Below, in pieces: positions 1-7,460 of a DNA stretch of 11,908 nucleotides. The notes beneath the pieces were generated by a model. That model ran no database searches, was not told the origin of the DNA, and worked only from the letters and a program-made list of their open reading frames with translations. This DNA comes from Bacteroidota bacterium. GTDB lineage: Bacteria > Bacteroidota > Bacteroidia > Chitinophagales > Chitinophagaceae. The DNA lies in the NCBI GenBank assembly GCA_947461985.1, contig CANHNT010000028.1:1-11908 (forward strand). Direction: 5' to 3'. The position numbers and the translations under genes are program-made. Position 1 is the first letter of the stretch; each line of letters begins with the position of its first letter.

Positions 1-1234
1 AGTATTGCCAGATGATATCATTTTATTTAACGGAGATACTACCGTGTGTATGGGAGCGTCATTTCCAATTAATGTTTCAGGGCATCCATTATTTACATAT
101 AATTGGTCGCCTCCAACGTATTTAAATAATCCATTTATTGAAGATCCAATTGCGAATCCTGATACGGTGATTAAATACACAATAACAGCTACATACCCAG
201 GTTGTATACCAATGATAAAATCATTTAAAGTAGATGTTCAACCAATACCCAGTGTGTATGCAGGAATAGACAGACAAATGTGTAACTTTGATACGGTTCA
301 ATTACATGCTGTAGTTCAGCCATCGAGCTATCCAAATTATATTTATAATTGGGCTCCCAATGCAGATTTGAATGACCCTACAAGTAAAGATCCAATATTT
401 AGTGGGAACAATACCGAATTTATGAATGTAATTGTAACTACCCCAATTGGTTGTTCAGATACGGATTTTGTATCAGTAACGGTAAACTCTGTAGAATTTG
501 CAAATGTGAGTCCTTCAGAAAAAACAATTTGCCCACATGATACAGTATTTTTTACCGGAGGTGGAGGAATCACATATCGCTGGTCTCCAAATTACGGATT
601 AAGCGATTCTACCATCATCAATCCTTATGCATTAGTTTACACTCCTACAGAATATAAATTGTATTCAACAAGTCCACAAGGCTGTATAGATACAGATATC
701 GTAAGAATCAATGTCGGATCTAGTGCTGTACTAAATGTTGGAGATGATGTAACGCTTTATCCTGGCGAATCTGTCGAATTATCTGCCAATGGGAATTGCT
801 CTTATTTTGAATGGATTCCAAATTATCATTTAACCGCAAATAATATCAAAAATCCAATTGCAAACCCTCCTGTTACTACACAATATATTGTTTACGGAAC
901 TACAGAAAACGGTTGTGAAATATCTGATTCAATAACAATTAGGATTTCTGAGGAATCTGTTTTAGATTTGCCTAACGCATTCAGTCCTGGAAGTGGAACA
1001 AGCATTAACGACGAATTAAAAATAATAAAAAGAGGAATTGTAAATTTAAATTATTTTAGAGTTTACAATAGATGGGGAGAATTGGTTTTTGAAACGAAAG
1101 AAATAGATAAAGGATGGAATGGGCAATTTAAAGGTAAAGCACAACCAATGGGAGTTTATGTATATATGATAGATGCAACAACTTCAACTGGAAAACGATT
1201 TTATAAACAAGGAAACATTACGTTAATTAGATAA
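1..1234 (+). CDS. Type B T9SS cargo: surface protein with PKD/Ig-like repeats and CHU_C C-terminal domain (5' partial)
   Basis: The reading frame is open from the left edge, so the start and Sec signal lie outside the window; the TTG at 5 is only an internal codon. At least four PKD/Ig-like repeats are visible, each with a (Y/F)xWxPxxxL core whose Trp codons lie at 104, 350, 581 and 812, a period of 77-82 residues. Each repeat closes with a Gly-Cys and usually has another Cys near its beginning, which suggests intra-repeat disulfides. From about 960 to the stop follows a typical CHU_C / gliding-motility-associated C-terminal domain: LPNAFSP near its start, then FRVYNRWGELVFET, GWNG, GVYVYMI and a terminal GNITLIR. 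In known Bacteroidota this domain is the type B signal for T9SS export, as in SprB. The likely product is a large secreted or surface-attached adhesin-like protein. It sits 16 bp upstream of a PorP/SprF gene, its usual partner. The family call is firm; the ligand is unknown. Confidence 0.93.
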   Translation, partial: VLPDDIILFNGDTTVCMGASFPINVSGHPLFTYNWSPPTYLNNPFIEDPIANPDTVIKYTITATYPGCIPMIKSFKVDVQPIPSVYAGIDRQMCNFDTVQLHAVVQPSSYPNYIYNWAPNADLNDPTSKDPIFSGNNTEFMNVIVTTPIGCSDTDFVSVTVNSVEFANVSPSEKTICPHDTVFFTGGGGITYRWSPNYGLSDSTIINPYALVYTPTEYKLYSTSPQGCIDTDIVRINVGSSAVLNVGDDVTLYPGESVELSANGNCSYFEWIPNYHLTANNIKNPIANPPVTTQYIVYGTTENGCEISDSITIRISEESVLDLPNAFSPGSGTSINDELKIIKRGIVNLNYFRVYNRWGELVFETKEIDKGWNGQFKGKAQPMGVYVYMIDATTSTGKRFYKQGNITLIR

Positions 1235-1250
1235 ATTTTTATAAAAAAAT

Positions 1251-2291
1251 ATGAAAATTAAAAACATATCACGAAAAGTTGCTATCGCAATGCTTGTATT
1301 TTCATCATCAATGATTGCAAATGCACAAGACATTCATTTTACACAATTTGACGCATCTCCACTAACCATAAATCCTGCATTCACAGGTTCATTTAATGGA
1401 GTTTATCGTGTCAACGCAATTTATAGAAATCAATGGGCAAGTGTGACTACTCCTTTTGTAACCTATTCTGCTTCATTTGATGCCCCGTTGAAAAAAGATT
1501 TATCCAATTCAGATAATTTAGCTGCAGGAATAAATTTGTATAACGACCGTTCAGGTGATGGTAATTTGACGAACATGTCTATCATAGGGTCTTTAGCTTA
1601 CCATAAATTTTTTGGTGAAGATGATTCAAAAACATTATCTGTAGGAATGCAAGGGGGCTACTCTCAAAAATCGATCGATTTAGCTCGTTTATATTGGACA
1701 GATGAATTTAAAAATGGAGGATTTCAAACTGGTTTAACAGGAGAGCAAATTAATCCTAAAACAAAATATTTTACGGCTAATGCAGGTTTATCTTGGCAAC
1801 ATTTAATTGGAGAAAAGTTTTCTTATCAATTAGGTATTGCAGGTTATAATTTAAACCAACCGAATGAATCATTATTGAAAAAAGCAAATAATGAAGTAGG
1901 TTTAGGCATGAGAATAAATACACAATTAGGCGCTAAAATACTAGCTTCAGATAGGATCACAATTAAACCTGCAGTAATGTATCAAACTCAATCTTCAGCA
2001 AGTGAAATGATTGCTGGTTCTGAATTTGCATACATGTTAGGGAATACTGATTTTAAAGCAGTTGGGACAAGTGTATTTTTAGGAGGTTGGTATCGTTCAA
2101 ATGATGCGTTATTAATTACTTTGGGTTTTGAAATGAAAGGCTTTAGAGTTGGCTTTGGATATGATTATAATATTTCAGATTTAAAATTAGCATCTGGAGG
2201 GAATGGAGGTTTTGACATTTCGGTTCGATACGTTAAACCCAATTTAATTGATTTATTTTCTAGAAAAGTATTCCCTTGTTCTAGATTCTAA
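1251..2291 (+). CDS. PorP/SprF family type IX secretion outer-membrane protein
   Basis: The 346-residue product starts with a Sec signal peptide (basic n-region, hydrophobic core, cleavage probably after ANAQ near residue 26). The mature N-terminus, DIHFTQFDASPLTINPAFTG followed shortly by YRNQW, is the hallmark of the PorP/SprF family. The rest alternates short beta-strand-like segments ending in aromatic residues, as expected for an outer-membrane beta-barrel, and ends in PCSRF. Characterised members (PorP in Porphyromonas, SprF in Flavobacterium) are T9SS-associated; SprF is needed for secretion of the type B cargo SprB encoded next to it. Here the gene starts 16 bp after such a cargo gene, so a dedicated partner role is inferred. 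The ATG was chosen because it directly precedes the signal peptide. Translation stops at the edge of a 12-A run (2290-2301). Family membership is nearly certain; which cargo it serves is inferred from context. Confidence 0.95.
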   Translation: MKIKNISRKVAIAMLVFSSSMIANAQDIHFTQFDASPLTINPAFTGSFNGVYRVNAIYRNQWASVTTPFVTYSASFDAPLKKDLSNSDNLAAGINLYNDRSGDGNLTNMSIIGSLAYHKFFGEDDSKTLSVGMQGGYSQKSIDLARLYWTDEFKNGGFQTGLTGEQINPKTKYFTANAGLSWQHLIGEKFSYQLGIAGYNLNQPNESLLKKANNEVGLGMRINTQLGAKILASDRITIKPAVMYQTQSSASEMIAGSEFAYMLGNTDFKAVGTSVFLGGWYRSNDALLITLGFEMKGFRVGFGYDYNISDLKLASGGNGGFDISVRYVKPNLIDLFSRKVFPCSRF

Positions 2292-2365
2292 AAAAAAAAA
2301 AGCAATAAGGTTTCTTTATTTAAGATTACCTATTATATTTACGTTTAATAATACATCTCAGAGAA

Positions 2366-4546
2366 ATGAAGAGAAAATTTTTGATACTATCGTTGTTAAC
2401 TGTTTTAATAAATTTTGGAACAGTAAGTGTTAAAGCAGGTAATAAAGAAGACCCAGCTATTAATTTGCCATTTGCAAAAAAAATGAAATTAGCAAATGGA
2501 CTTTATAAAGTGGGTAGTTTTTATACTGCAGAACAATACTATGCCCAATTAAAAAAAGAACAGCCTCGCAATCCTTACATCACTTACATGATTGCTGAGT
2601 GTTTTCGAATGACTAGAGATTATCCTTCAGCAGCTGATTTTTATTTAGAAGCTTATTCTTTAGCTCCAGAAATGTATCCTGAAGCGCCTTTTAAAGAAGC
2701 TCAAATGAGGAAACAAAATGGAGATTACGTTAGAGCAATTGAGCGATTTGAATTTTTCAAAAATAATTACAAAGGCAAAAATAAAAAAATGAAAATATTC
2801 ACTACACGTGAAATAGATGGCTGTACTATGGCGATCAATTCATTAAATGAGCCTGGTAGAGCATTCGTAAAAAACGCTGGCCCCAATATTAATACCGCTT
2901 ACACAGAATTGTCTCCATTGCCTTTGGGCGATACTGCATTGTTATTTTCTACCATGGATCAAAACAAATTGATAGATCCAAATATGACAAAGAAGAAAGA
3001 TTATGTAGCGCGTTTTATGTGGGCTCCAAAAGAATTTGATAGAACAAGAGTTAAAGATAGTTTTGAAGTTAAAATGAAATTTAATGATGGGAAATTTAAT
3101 GACGGAAAATATAACGTAGGAAATGGCTCATGGAGTCCTGGAGGAAAACGATTTTATTTTACAAAATGTTTAGAAGAAGATTCCTTAAAAGTTAAATGTA
3201 TCATTTATTCATCTGAATTTGGTAAAGGTGGACAGTGGACTACGCCCAAAGCATTAGATATGTATATTAATGACGCTGAATCATCTAATACTCAACCATA
3301 TTGTACAATGATTGGTAAAAAAGAAGTGTTGTTTTTTGCTTCAAATCGAAAATTACAAAGTGCTGGAGGTTGGGATATTTGGTATTCTGTGTATGACTCA
3401 TCAAGAGGAGGTTCATACAGAAGACCACAAAATTGTGGTAAAAAAATAAATACTTATGGAGATGAAAATACTCCGTTTTATGACAATAAAAAAGGGAAGT
3501 TATATTTCTCATCTAATGGATGGAAAAACTTAGGCGGATTTGATATATTTTCTGCTGATGGAGGACCTTCTAGATACACAAATTTACAAAATTTAGGATT
3601 CCCTATAAACTCATCTGCTGATGATTTATATTATGTTCAAGATCCTGGTGCTAAAGATAATGCTTATGTAGTTTCAAATCGTTTAGGGAGTTATTATGTA
3701 AAAAATCCTACTTGTTGTGATGATATCTATAGAGTTATAAAAGAACCTAATTTTTATGTTAAAGGAATCGTTTTAGACGAATCTACAAACCAACCAGTTT
3801 CTGAAACGGTTATAAAAATGGGGGATGAAATTACTCAAGTTTTAAAAGATACATTTTATTCTAAAAATGGAAATTTCATGTTTTATACGCCAATGGGGAA
3901 AAATTACTCTATTACAGCTGATAAATCAGGATATATTTCTGGAAGAACTACCCTAAGTACTACTGGGAAATCTGTTATGGATCCGGATGACACTACAATG
4001 GTTACAGTTTATGTTCATAAAATTACGAATGATTTTGAGTATCATGTACAAAATGTATATTATAATTTTGATAATGGTAATTTTCAACCTGATTCTTATG
4101 GTGCATTAGATTCATTGGTTCGTTTTTTAACTGATAACCCTTCAGTAAGTGTCGAAATTCGTTCTTACACTGACAGCAAAGGGGAAAATGTATACAATGA
4201 TGAATTATCTGTAAAAAGAGCGCAAGCTGTTATGACATATATGCAAACTAAAGGAATTGACAGAGGAAGAATGATTGCTAGAGGAGAAGGAAATAAAAAT
4301 CCAATTCGCCCTAACACGATTGCTGGCAAAGACAATCCAACAGGTCGTCAATACAACAGAAGAACAGAGTTCAGAATCATAGGAGAATTGTCAGAAAAAC
4401 ACATTATTTATGATCAAAACAAGCCTGAATATATTGACAAATCGGGCAATGAAAGTAGAAATAAAAATTTGAATGCAGACGAGCCAGAGAGTGACGACAA
4501 TGCTCAACCAGATAGTGGTGTATTACCTGGAAGTAGAGTAGAATAA
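2366..4546 (+). CDS. PorE-like periplasmic protein: TPR, PD40 propeller, regulatory-like domain, OmpA domain
   Basis: The 726-residue product has a signal peptide (residues 1-24, ending VKA). Next come a TPR region (about 40-110), a PD40/WD40-like beta-propeller (about 170-450, with blades such as SWSPGGKRFYF near 256, FFASNRK...GGWDIW near 322-339 and LYFSSNG...GGFDIF near 379-395), a carboxypeptidase regulatory-like beta-sandwich (about 463-555) and an OmpA-like domain (about 563-670). D603 in TDSKG and R618 in LSVKRAQ are 15 residues apart, as in OmpA domains that bind the diaminopimelate of peptidoglycan. An acidic, Asn-rich tail of about 55 residues follows. This domain order matches PorE of the T9SS, which links the secretion apparatus to the cell wall. 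Unlike lipoprotein PorE, the signal peptide has no lipobox cysteine, so the protein is probably soluble in the periplasm. It lies 74 bp after the PorP/SprF gene and before a terminator, so it is probably the last gene of the operon. It could be a paralogue dedicated to this cargo rather than the core PorE. Confidence 0.9.
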   Translation: MKRKFLILSLLTVLINFGTVSVKAGNKEDPAINLPFAKKMKLANGLYKVGSFYTAEQYYAQLKKEQPRNPYITYMIAECFRMTRDYPSAADFYLEAYSLAPEMYPEAPFKEAQMRKQNGDYVRAIERFEFFKNNYKGKNKKMKIFTTREIDGCTMAINSLNEPGRAFVKNAGPNINTAYTELSPLPLGDTALLFSTMDQNKLIDPNMTKKKDYVARFMWAPKEFDRTRVKDSFEVKMKFNDGKFNDGKYNVGNGSWSPGGKRFYFTKCLEEDSLKVKCIIYSSEFGKGGQWTTPKALDMYINDAESSNTQPYCTMIGKKEVLFFASNRKLQSAGGWDIWYSVYDSSRGGSYRRPQNCGKKINTYGDENTPFYDNKKGKLYFSSNGWKNLGGFDIFSADGGPSRYTNLQNLGFPINSSADDLYYVQDPGAKDNAYVVSNRLGSYYVKNPTCCDDIYRVIKEPNFYVKGIVLDESTNQPVSETVIKMGDEITQVLKDTFYSKNGNFMFYTPMGKNYSITADKSGYISGRTTLSTTGKSVMDPDDTTMVTVYVHKITNDFEYHVQNVYYNFDNGNFQPDSYGALDSLVRFLTDNPSVSVEIRSYTDSKGENVYNDELSVKRAQAVMTYMQTKGIDRGRMIARGEGNKNPIRPNTIAGKDNPTGRQYNRRTEFRIIGELSEKHIIYDQNKPEYIDKSGNESRNKNLNADEPESDDNAQPDSGVLPGSRVE
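3077..3121 (+). repeat. Three tandem copies of a 15-bp coding repeat (K-F/Y-N-x-G)
   Basis: Codons 238-252 of the OmpA/PorE-like gene encode KFNDG, KFNDG and KYNVG in direct succession. The first two copies differ only at wobble positions; the third has diverged further. The repeat sits just before the SWSPGG propeller blade. It looks like a small in-frame tandem duplication that lengthens a loop. A functional role is not evident. Confidence 0.75.
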
Positions 4547-4569
4547 ACTAAAGTAATTTTATTAATATG

Positions 4570-4595
4570 AAAACCTCCTATTTTAGGAGGTTTTT
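4570..4595 (+). terminator. Rho-independent terminator of the T9SS module
   Basis: AAACCTCCT (4571-4579) pairs perfectly with AGGAGGTTT (4585-4593) around a 5-nt AT loop, extended by A4570-T4594 and running into a short T tract. It starts 24 bp after the stop of the OmpA/PorE-like gene and marks the end of the first operon. Confidence 0.88.
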
Positions 4596-4686
4596 ATGTG
4601 AATGATAAATTAATGTCTCTTTTTTAGTTAAAATAACAAACATTATCTACTATTTTTACGTCTTAGGTATAAAATACACACAAAAA

Positions 4687-5025
4687 ATGAAAAAAAGCAC
4701 AGTCATAGTAATATTAATTCTAATTTCACTTGTTTCATTTTCACAAAATAATGCAATATCAAAAAATGTGAAGAAACAAATCGAAATACTTAAAAAAGCA
4801 GATTTAAATCTTACAGAATTGCAATTGTCAAGAATTACAATGATATTGTCAAATGAAGATGCCATTTTACAGAAAAATATAAAGTCATTTGAAGGGAATA
4901 AGTCTATTTTAGAAGCAACAATTGTAGAAATTAAAACAAATAGAATTAATAATATTAAAGGAACAATGACTCCCCAGCAAATTGAAAAGTTTGATGCTAT
5001 TAAATTAGCAGAAAAGTTAAATTAG
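4687..5025 (+). CDS. Small exported Spy/CpxP-like (LTxxQ) protein
   Basis: This 112-residue protein starts with MKK and a hydrophobic stretch that forms a Sec signal peptide ending near SFSQ (residue 20), giving a periplasmic product of about 92 residues. The mature part is rich in Lys, Ile, Asn and Glu and appears entirely helical. It holds an LTELQ motif at 42-46 and an MTPQQ motif at 94-98, 52 residues apart. Paired LTxxQ motifs in a small helical periplasmic protein are the signature of the Spy/CpxP family, whose studied members are stress-induced chaperones or regulators of envelope stress signalling. The match is by motif and architecture only, so the function is tentative. It is preceded by the terminator at 4570-4595 and therefore probably has its own promoter. 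It lies 92 bp upstream of rpoD on the same strand with no clear terminator between them, so some read-through into rpoD is possible. Confidence 0.8.
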   Translation: MKKSTVIVILILISLVSFSQNNAISKNVKKQIEILKKADLNLTELQLSRITMILSNEDAILQKNIKSFEGNKSILEATIVEIKTNRINNIKGTMTPQQIEKFDAIKLAEKLN

Positions 5026-5117
5026 AATATTTTATAGTACAGTATCTCTTTGCTTTTAAATAGTAGTTTAGATACTTAAATTGAAAAATATTCGTTATAA
5101 TATAAAAATAATAATAC

Positions 5118-5975
5118 ATGAGACAATTAAAGATAGCAACCCAGATAACCAACAGAGATAGTCAAGCAGTAGAGAAATATTTACAAGATATTAGCAGAAT
5201 TCCCATGATTAATGCTGAAGAAGAAACTGTTTTAGCACAAAAAATAAGAATAGGAGATAATGTAGCGTTAGATAAATTAGTAAAATCAAACTTACGTTTT
5301 GTGGTTTCTGTAGCTAAACAATATCAGCATCAAGGGTTGACATTAAGTGATCTAATTAACGAAGGAAATCTCGGGTTAATTAAAGCTGCACAACGTTTTG
5401 ATGAAACAAAGGGTTTTAAATTCATTTCGTATGCAGTTTGGTGGATCAGACAATCAATTTTGCAAGCATTGGCAGAGCAAGGTAGATTGGTTCGTTTACC
5501 ACAAAATAAAATAGGTACTTATAATAAAGCGAACAAAGCGATGATGGCTTTTGAGCAAGAAAATGAACGAGAACCTTCTGTAGAAGAATTAGCTGGGATA
5601 TTAGAAATGAGTGAAACCGAAATTGCAAATATTTTCGTAACAAATTCTCGTCATACTTCTTTGGATGCTCCTGTTCATGAAGCAGAAGATGTCAATATGG
5701 GGGATTTATTAGCAGGTGCGAATGATACAGATGATGGTGTATTACAAGATAGCTTACGAGAAGAAATTCGTAGAATATTAAAATCATTAAGTCCAAGAGA
5801 ATCCGAAATTGTAAGTGCTTATTTTGGTTTAGACGGAAACGACGGTACGACTATTGAACAAATAGGAGAAAAATATGATTTAACAAAAGAGCGTATTCGA
5901 CAAATTAAAGAACGTGCAATTAAACGTTTGCAAAAAGCAAGATATAGTAAATCATTGCGTTCATATTTAGGATAA
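5118..5975 (+). CDS. rpoD: Primary sigma factor RpoD/SigA (Bacteroidota type)
   Basis: The 285-residue product is the housekeeping sigma-70 factor that directs RNA polymerase core enzyme to promoters. Region 1.2 spans about residues 13-47. Region 2 (about 53-121) includes LVKSNLRFVVSVAKQY, the DLINEGNLGLIKAAQRFD core-binding segment and the -10-recognising FISYAVWWIRQSILQAL. Region 3 spans about 130-205. Region 4 (about 213-275) carries SPRESEIVSAYFGL and the helix-turn-helix TIEQIGEKYDLTKERIRQIKERA. Region 1.1 and the long non-conserved region of proteobacterial RpoD are absent, which is normal for the Bacteroidota primary sigma of about 286 residues. The MRQLKI start is the conserved N-terminus in this phylum, which fixes the ATG. 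This sigma recognises TTTG (-33) / TAnnTTTG (-7) promoters, matching candidates elsewhere in this window. The gene ends at a strong hairpin and is convergent with the chitinase gene. Confidence 0.97.
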   Translation: MRQLKIATQITNRDSQAVEKYLQDISRIPMINAEEETVLAQKIRIGDNVALDKLVKSNLRFVVSVAKQYQHQGLTLSDLINEGNLGLIKAAQRFDETKGFKFISYAVWWIRQSILQALAEQGRLVRLPQNKIGTYNKANKAMMAFEQENEREPSVEELAGILEMSETEIANIFVTNSRHTSLDAPVHEAEDVNMGDLLAGANDTDDGVLQDSLREEIRRILKSLSPRESEIVSAYFGLDGNDGTTIEQIGEKYDLTKERIRQIKERAIKRLQKARYSKSLRSYLG

Positions 5976-6009
5976 ATTGAAATCGATATTAATGTATTCA
6001 TATTAAATT

Positions 6010-6043
6010 AAAATGACTGTCAGCAATGACAGTCATTTTTTAT
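6010..6043. terminator. Bidirectional rho-independent terminator between rpoD and chitinase genes
   Basis: AAATGACTGTCA (6011-6022) pairs perfectly with TGACAGTCATTT (6027-6038), extended to 13 bp by A6010-T6039. The loop on the plus strand is GCAA, a GNRA tetraloop. The plus-strand transcript continues into a T tract right after the stem, 34 bp beyond the rpoD stop. The minus-strand transcript gives the same stem followed by TTTTAATTTAATA, so the hairpin can also end chitinase transcripts, 83 bp past that gene's stop. Strong on the plus strand, moderate on the minus. Confidence 0.88.
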
Positions 6044-6122
6044 GGATTGATATTTTTTTAAATTTCCCTAAGACTATAAAGCATAAGTATCTGCTTCGGT
6101 TTCCGTTGATTTTATCGGATCA

Positions 6123-7436
6123 TTATTGATTTACAATTAGTTTTTGTGTTGTTGTTCCTTGCTTAGTAGTGACATTAATTGTGTAAATCCCATTGTGGTA
6201 GAGGTGAAGGTTCACATTTTTTTGTGTTGTATGAGTTTTAAAAACCGCTTGCCCTAAAATATCAGTGACGGTAATCGTTGCACTATCAGATGAAAGTGAA
6301 ATAGTAAACTGACCGTTTGTTGGGTTTGGAAAGACCGAAATGGCTGTTTCCAAATCAAAATTTGAAATAGAAGTTGTATTGCCAAATATGCTTTGATAAT
6401 TGTTGGCATACTCATAAATACTACCGCAAGAACTGACTGCATCCCAATTAATAGACCATGTCATCATGCCTCTTAAGGAAGGGTAGCCACTTGAATTTGA
6501 TAATACATATGCACCAGGTTGAGAGCCGGTTCCTCTTAAATAATTTATTGCTGTTATTACGGTTGATGGATTTACATAACCACCACCTGCAGCACTTGTA
6601 CAAGCTGGTAGTCCTACTGCTACCTTGCTGGCTGGCAATCCGGCAAATGTACCACCTGTTGTATTAAATCCTTTAATTACAGCTTCTGTCATTGCAATAA
6701 TAAAATCAGCTGTCCCTTGGGTATAAATATTTCCATCAATACCATACATTGAACCGCTATTGTAAAGTTGAACTTGCAACAAATCAATTGAATCTCTTAA
6801 TCCATTAATAATTGGCAAGTATCCTCCCCAAATATTGCCGAAAGCCGATTGACCACCTTGTACATAAGCCGTTTCGGGTGCCATGGTAAGCAAAAGTTTT
6901 TGTGAATGTGAGGTTCGATAGTTTGCCATAATTTGTTTAATCGCATCAATTAAATTGACTTGAGCTATGCCACTTGGTGAAGCTATTGTACCGCCACTTA
7001 TCAAAATGGAGTTTCCATTTTCGATATCAATATCAATTCCATCAAATCCATAAGTATTAATTATGGCAGTCATTGAACTCACAAACGCATTTTTATTTAA
7101 TGTTGTTGTCAAGTCAATACTTGTAGTGGCGCCTCCAATACTGATTAGTATTTTTTTTCCTTGAGTTTGTAATGCTTGAATTTTATTTATCAAAACATTT
7201 TGTGAAACAACATTAGGAGTGAATAACATGGTCATGTCCGAAGGAGAAGTTGGGATAGCGAATGCAATTTCAATAACGTTATAACGATTGTCAATGGCAT
7301 CTAATTGAATATAAGGAGCATTCACATCATTCCAGTTATGCCAGTAGCCAATTAAAGCAGGATTTGGAATTTGCGTCTTCGCAATATTTGTTATCAATAT
7401 GAATGTAAGTAAAGTGAAGGTAATTTTTCTTATCAT
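6123..7436 (-). CDS. Secreted GH18 chitinase (ChiD-like) with type A T9SS sorting domain
   Basis: Counted from the ATG at 7436 this is 437 residues. A Sec signal peptide (MIRKI plus a hydrophobic core, ending near AKTQ) is followed by a GH18 TIM barrel: IGYWHNW on strand 1, LISIGG on strand 3, the catalytic DGIDIDIE motif on strand 4 (D132, D135, D137 and proton donor E139), a QVQLYN segment (221-226) supplying the substrate-positioning Tyr, and a late MMTWSINWD tryptophan. All key residues are present, so activity on chitin or chito-oligosaccharides is expected; GH18 enzymes use substrate-assisted catalysis. The C-terminal 75 or so residues form a type A T9SS sorting domain (VFPNPTNGQ, then ITVTDILGQ, GIYTINV and KLIV), so the enzyme should be released or anchored at the surface after CTD cleavage. 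An in-frame ATG at 7460 would add eight residues (MGTLLKKN). I prefer 7436 because it gives a compact signal peptide, but either is possible. Confidence 0.94.
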   Translation of the reverse strand: MIRKITFTLLTFILITNIAKTQIPNPALIGYWHNWNDVNAPYIQLDAIDNRYNVIEIAFAIPTSPSDMTMLFTPNVVSQNVLINKIQALQTQGKKILISIGGATTSIDLTTTLNKNAFVSSMTAIINTYGFDGIDIDIENGNSILISGGTIASPSGIAQVNLIDAIKQIMANYRTSHSQKLLLTMAPETAYVQGGQSAFGNIWGGYLPIINGLRDSIDLLQVQLYNSGSMYGIDGNIYTQGTADFIIAMTEAVIKGFNTTGGTFAGLPASKVAVGLPACTSAAGGGYVNPSTVITAINYLRGTGSQPGAYVLSNSSGYPSLRGMMTWSINWDAVSSCGSIYEYANNYQSIFGNTTSISNFDLETAISVFPNPTNGQFTISLSSDSATITVTDILGQAVFKTHTTQKNVNLHLYHNGIYTINVTTKQGTTTQKLIVNQ

Positions 7437-7460
7437 GTTCTTTTTGAGCAATGTTCCCAT

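Noticed and set aside
5..7. TTG at position 5 as the start of the first gene
   Set aside because: The frame is open to the window edge, there is no signal peptide, and the sequence begins in the middle of a repeat domain. The gene clearly extends to the left.
2248..2433. 61-codon plus-strand frame bridging the PorP/SprF end and the next gene
   Set aside because: It overlaps two well-supported genes in another frame, runs through the poly-A tract and has no recognisable protein character.
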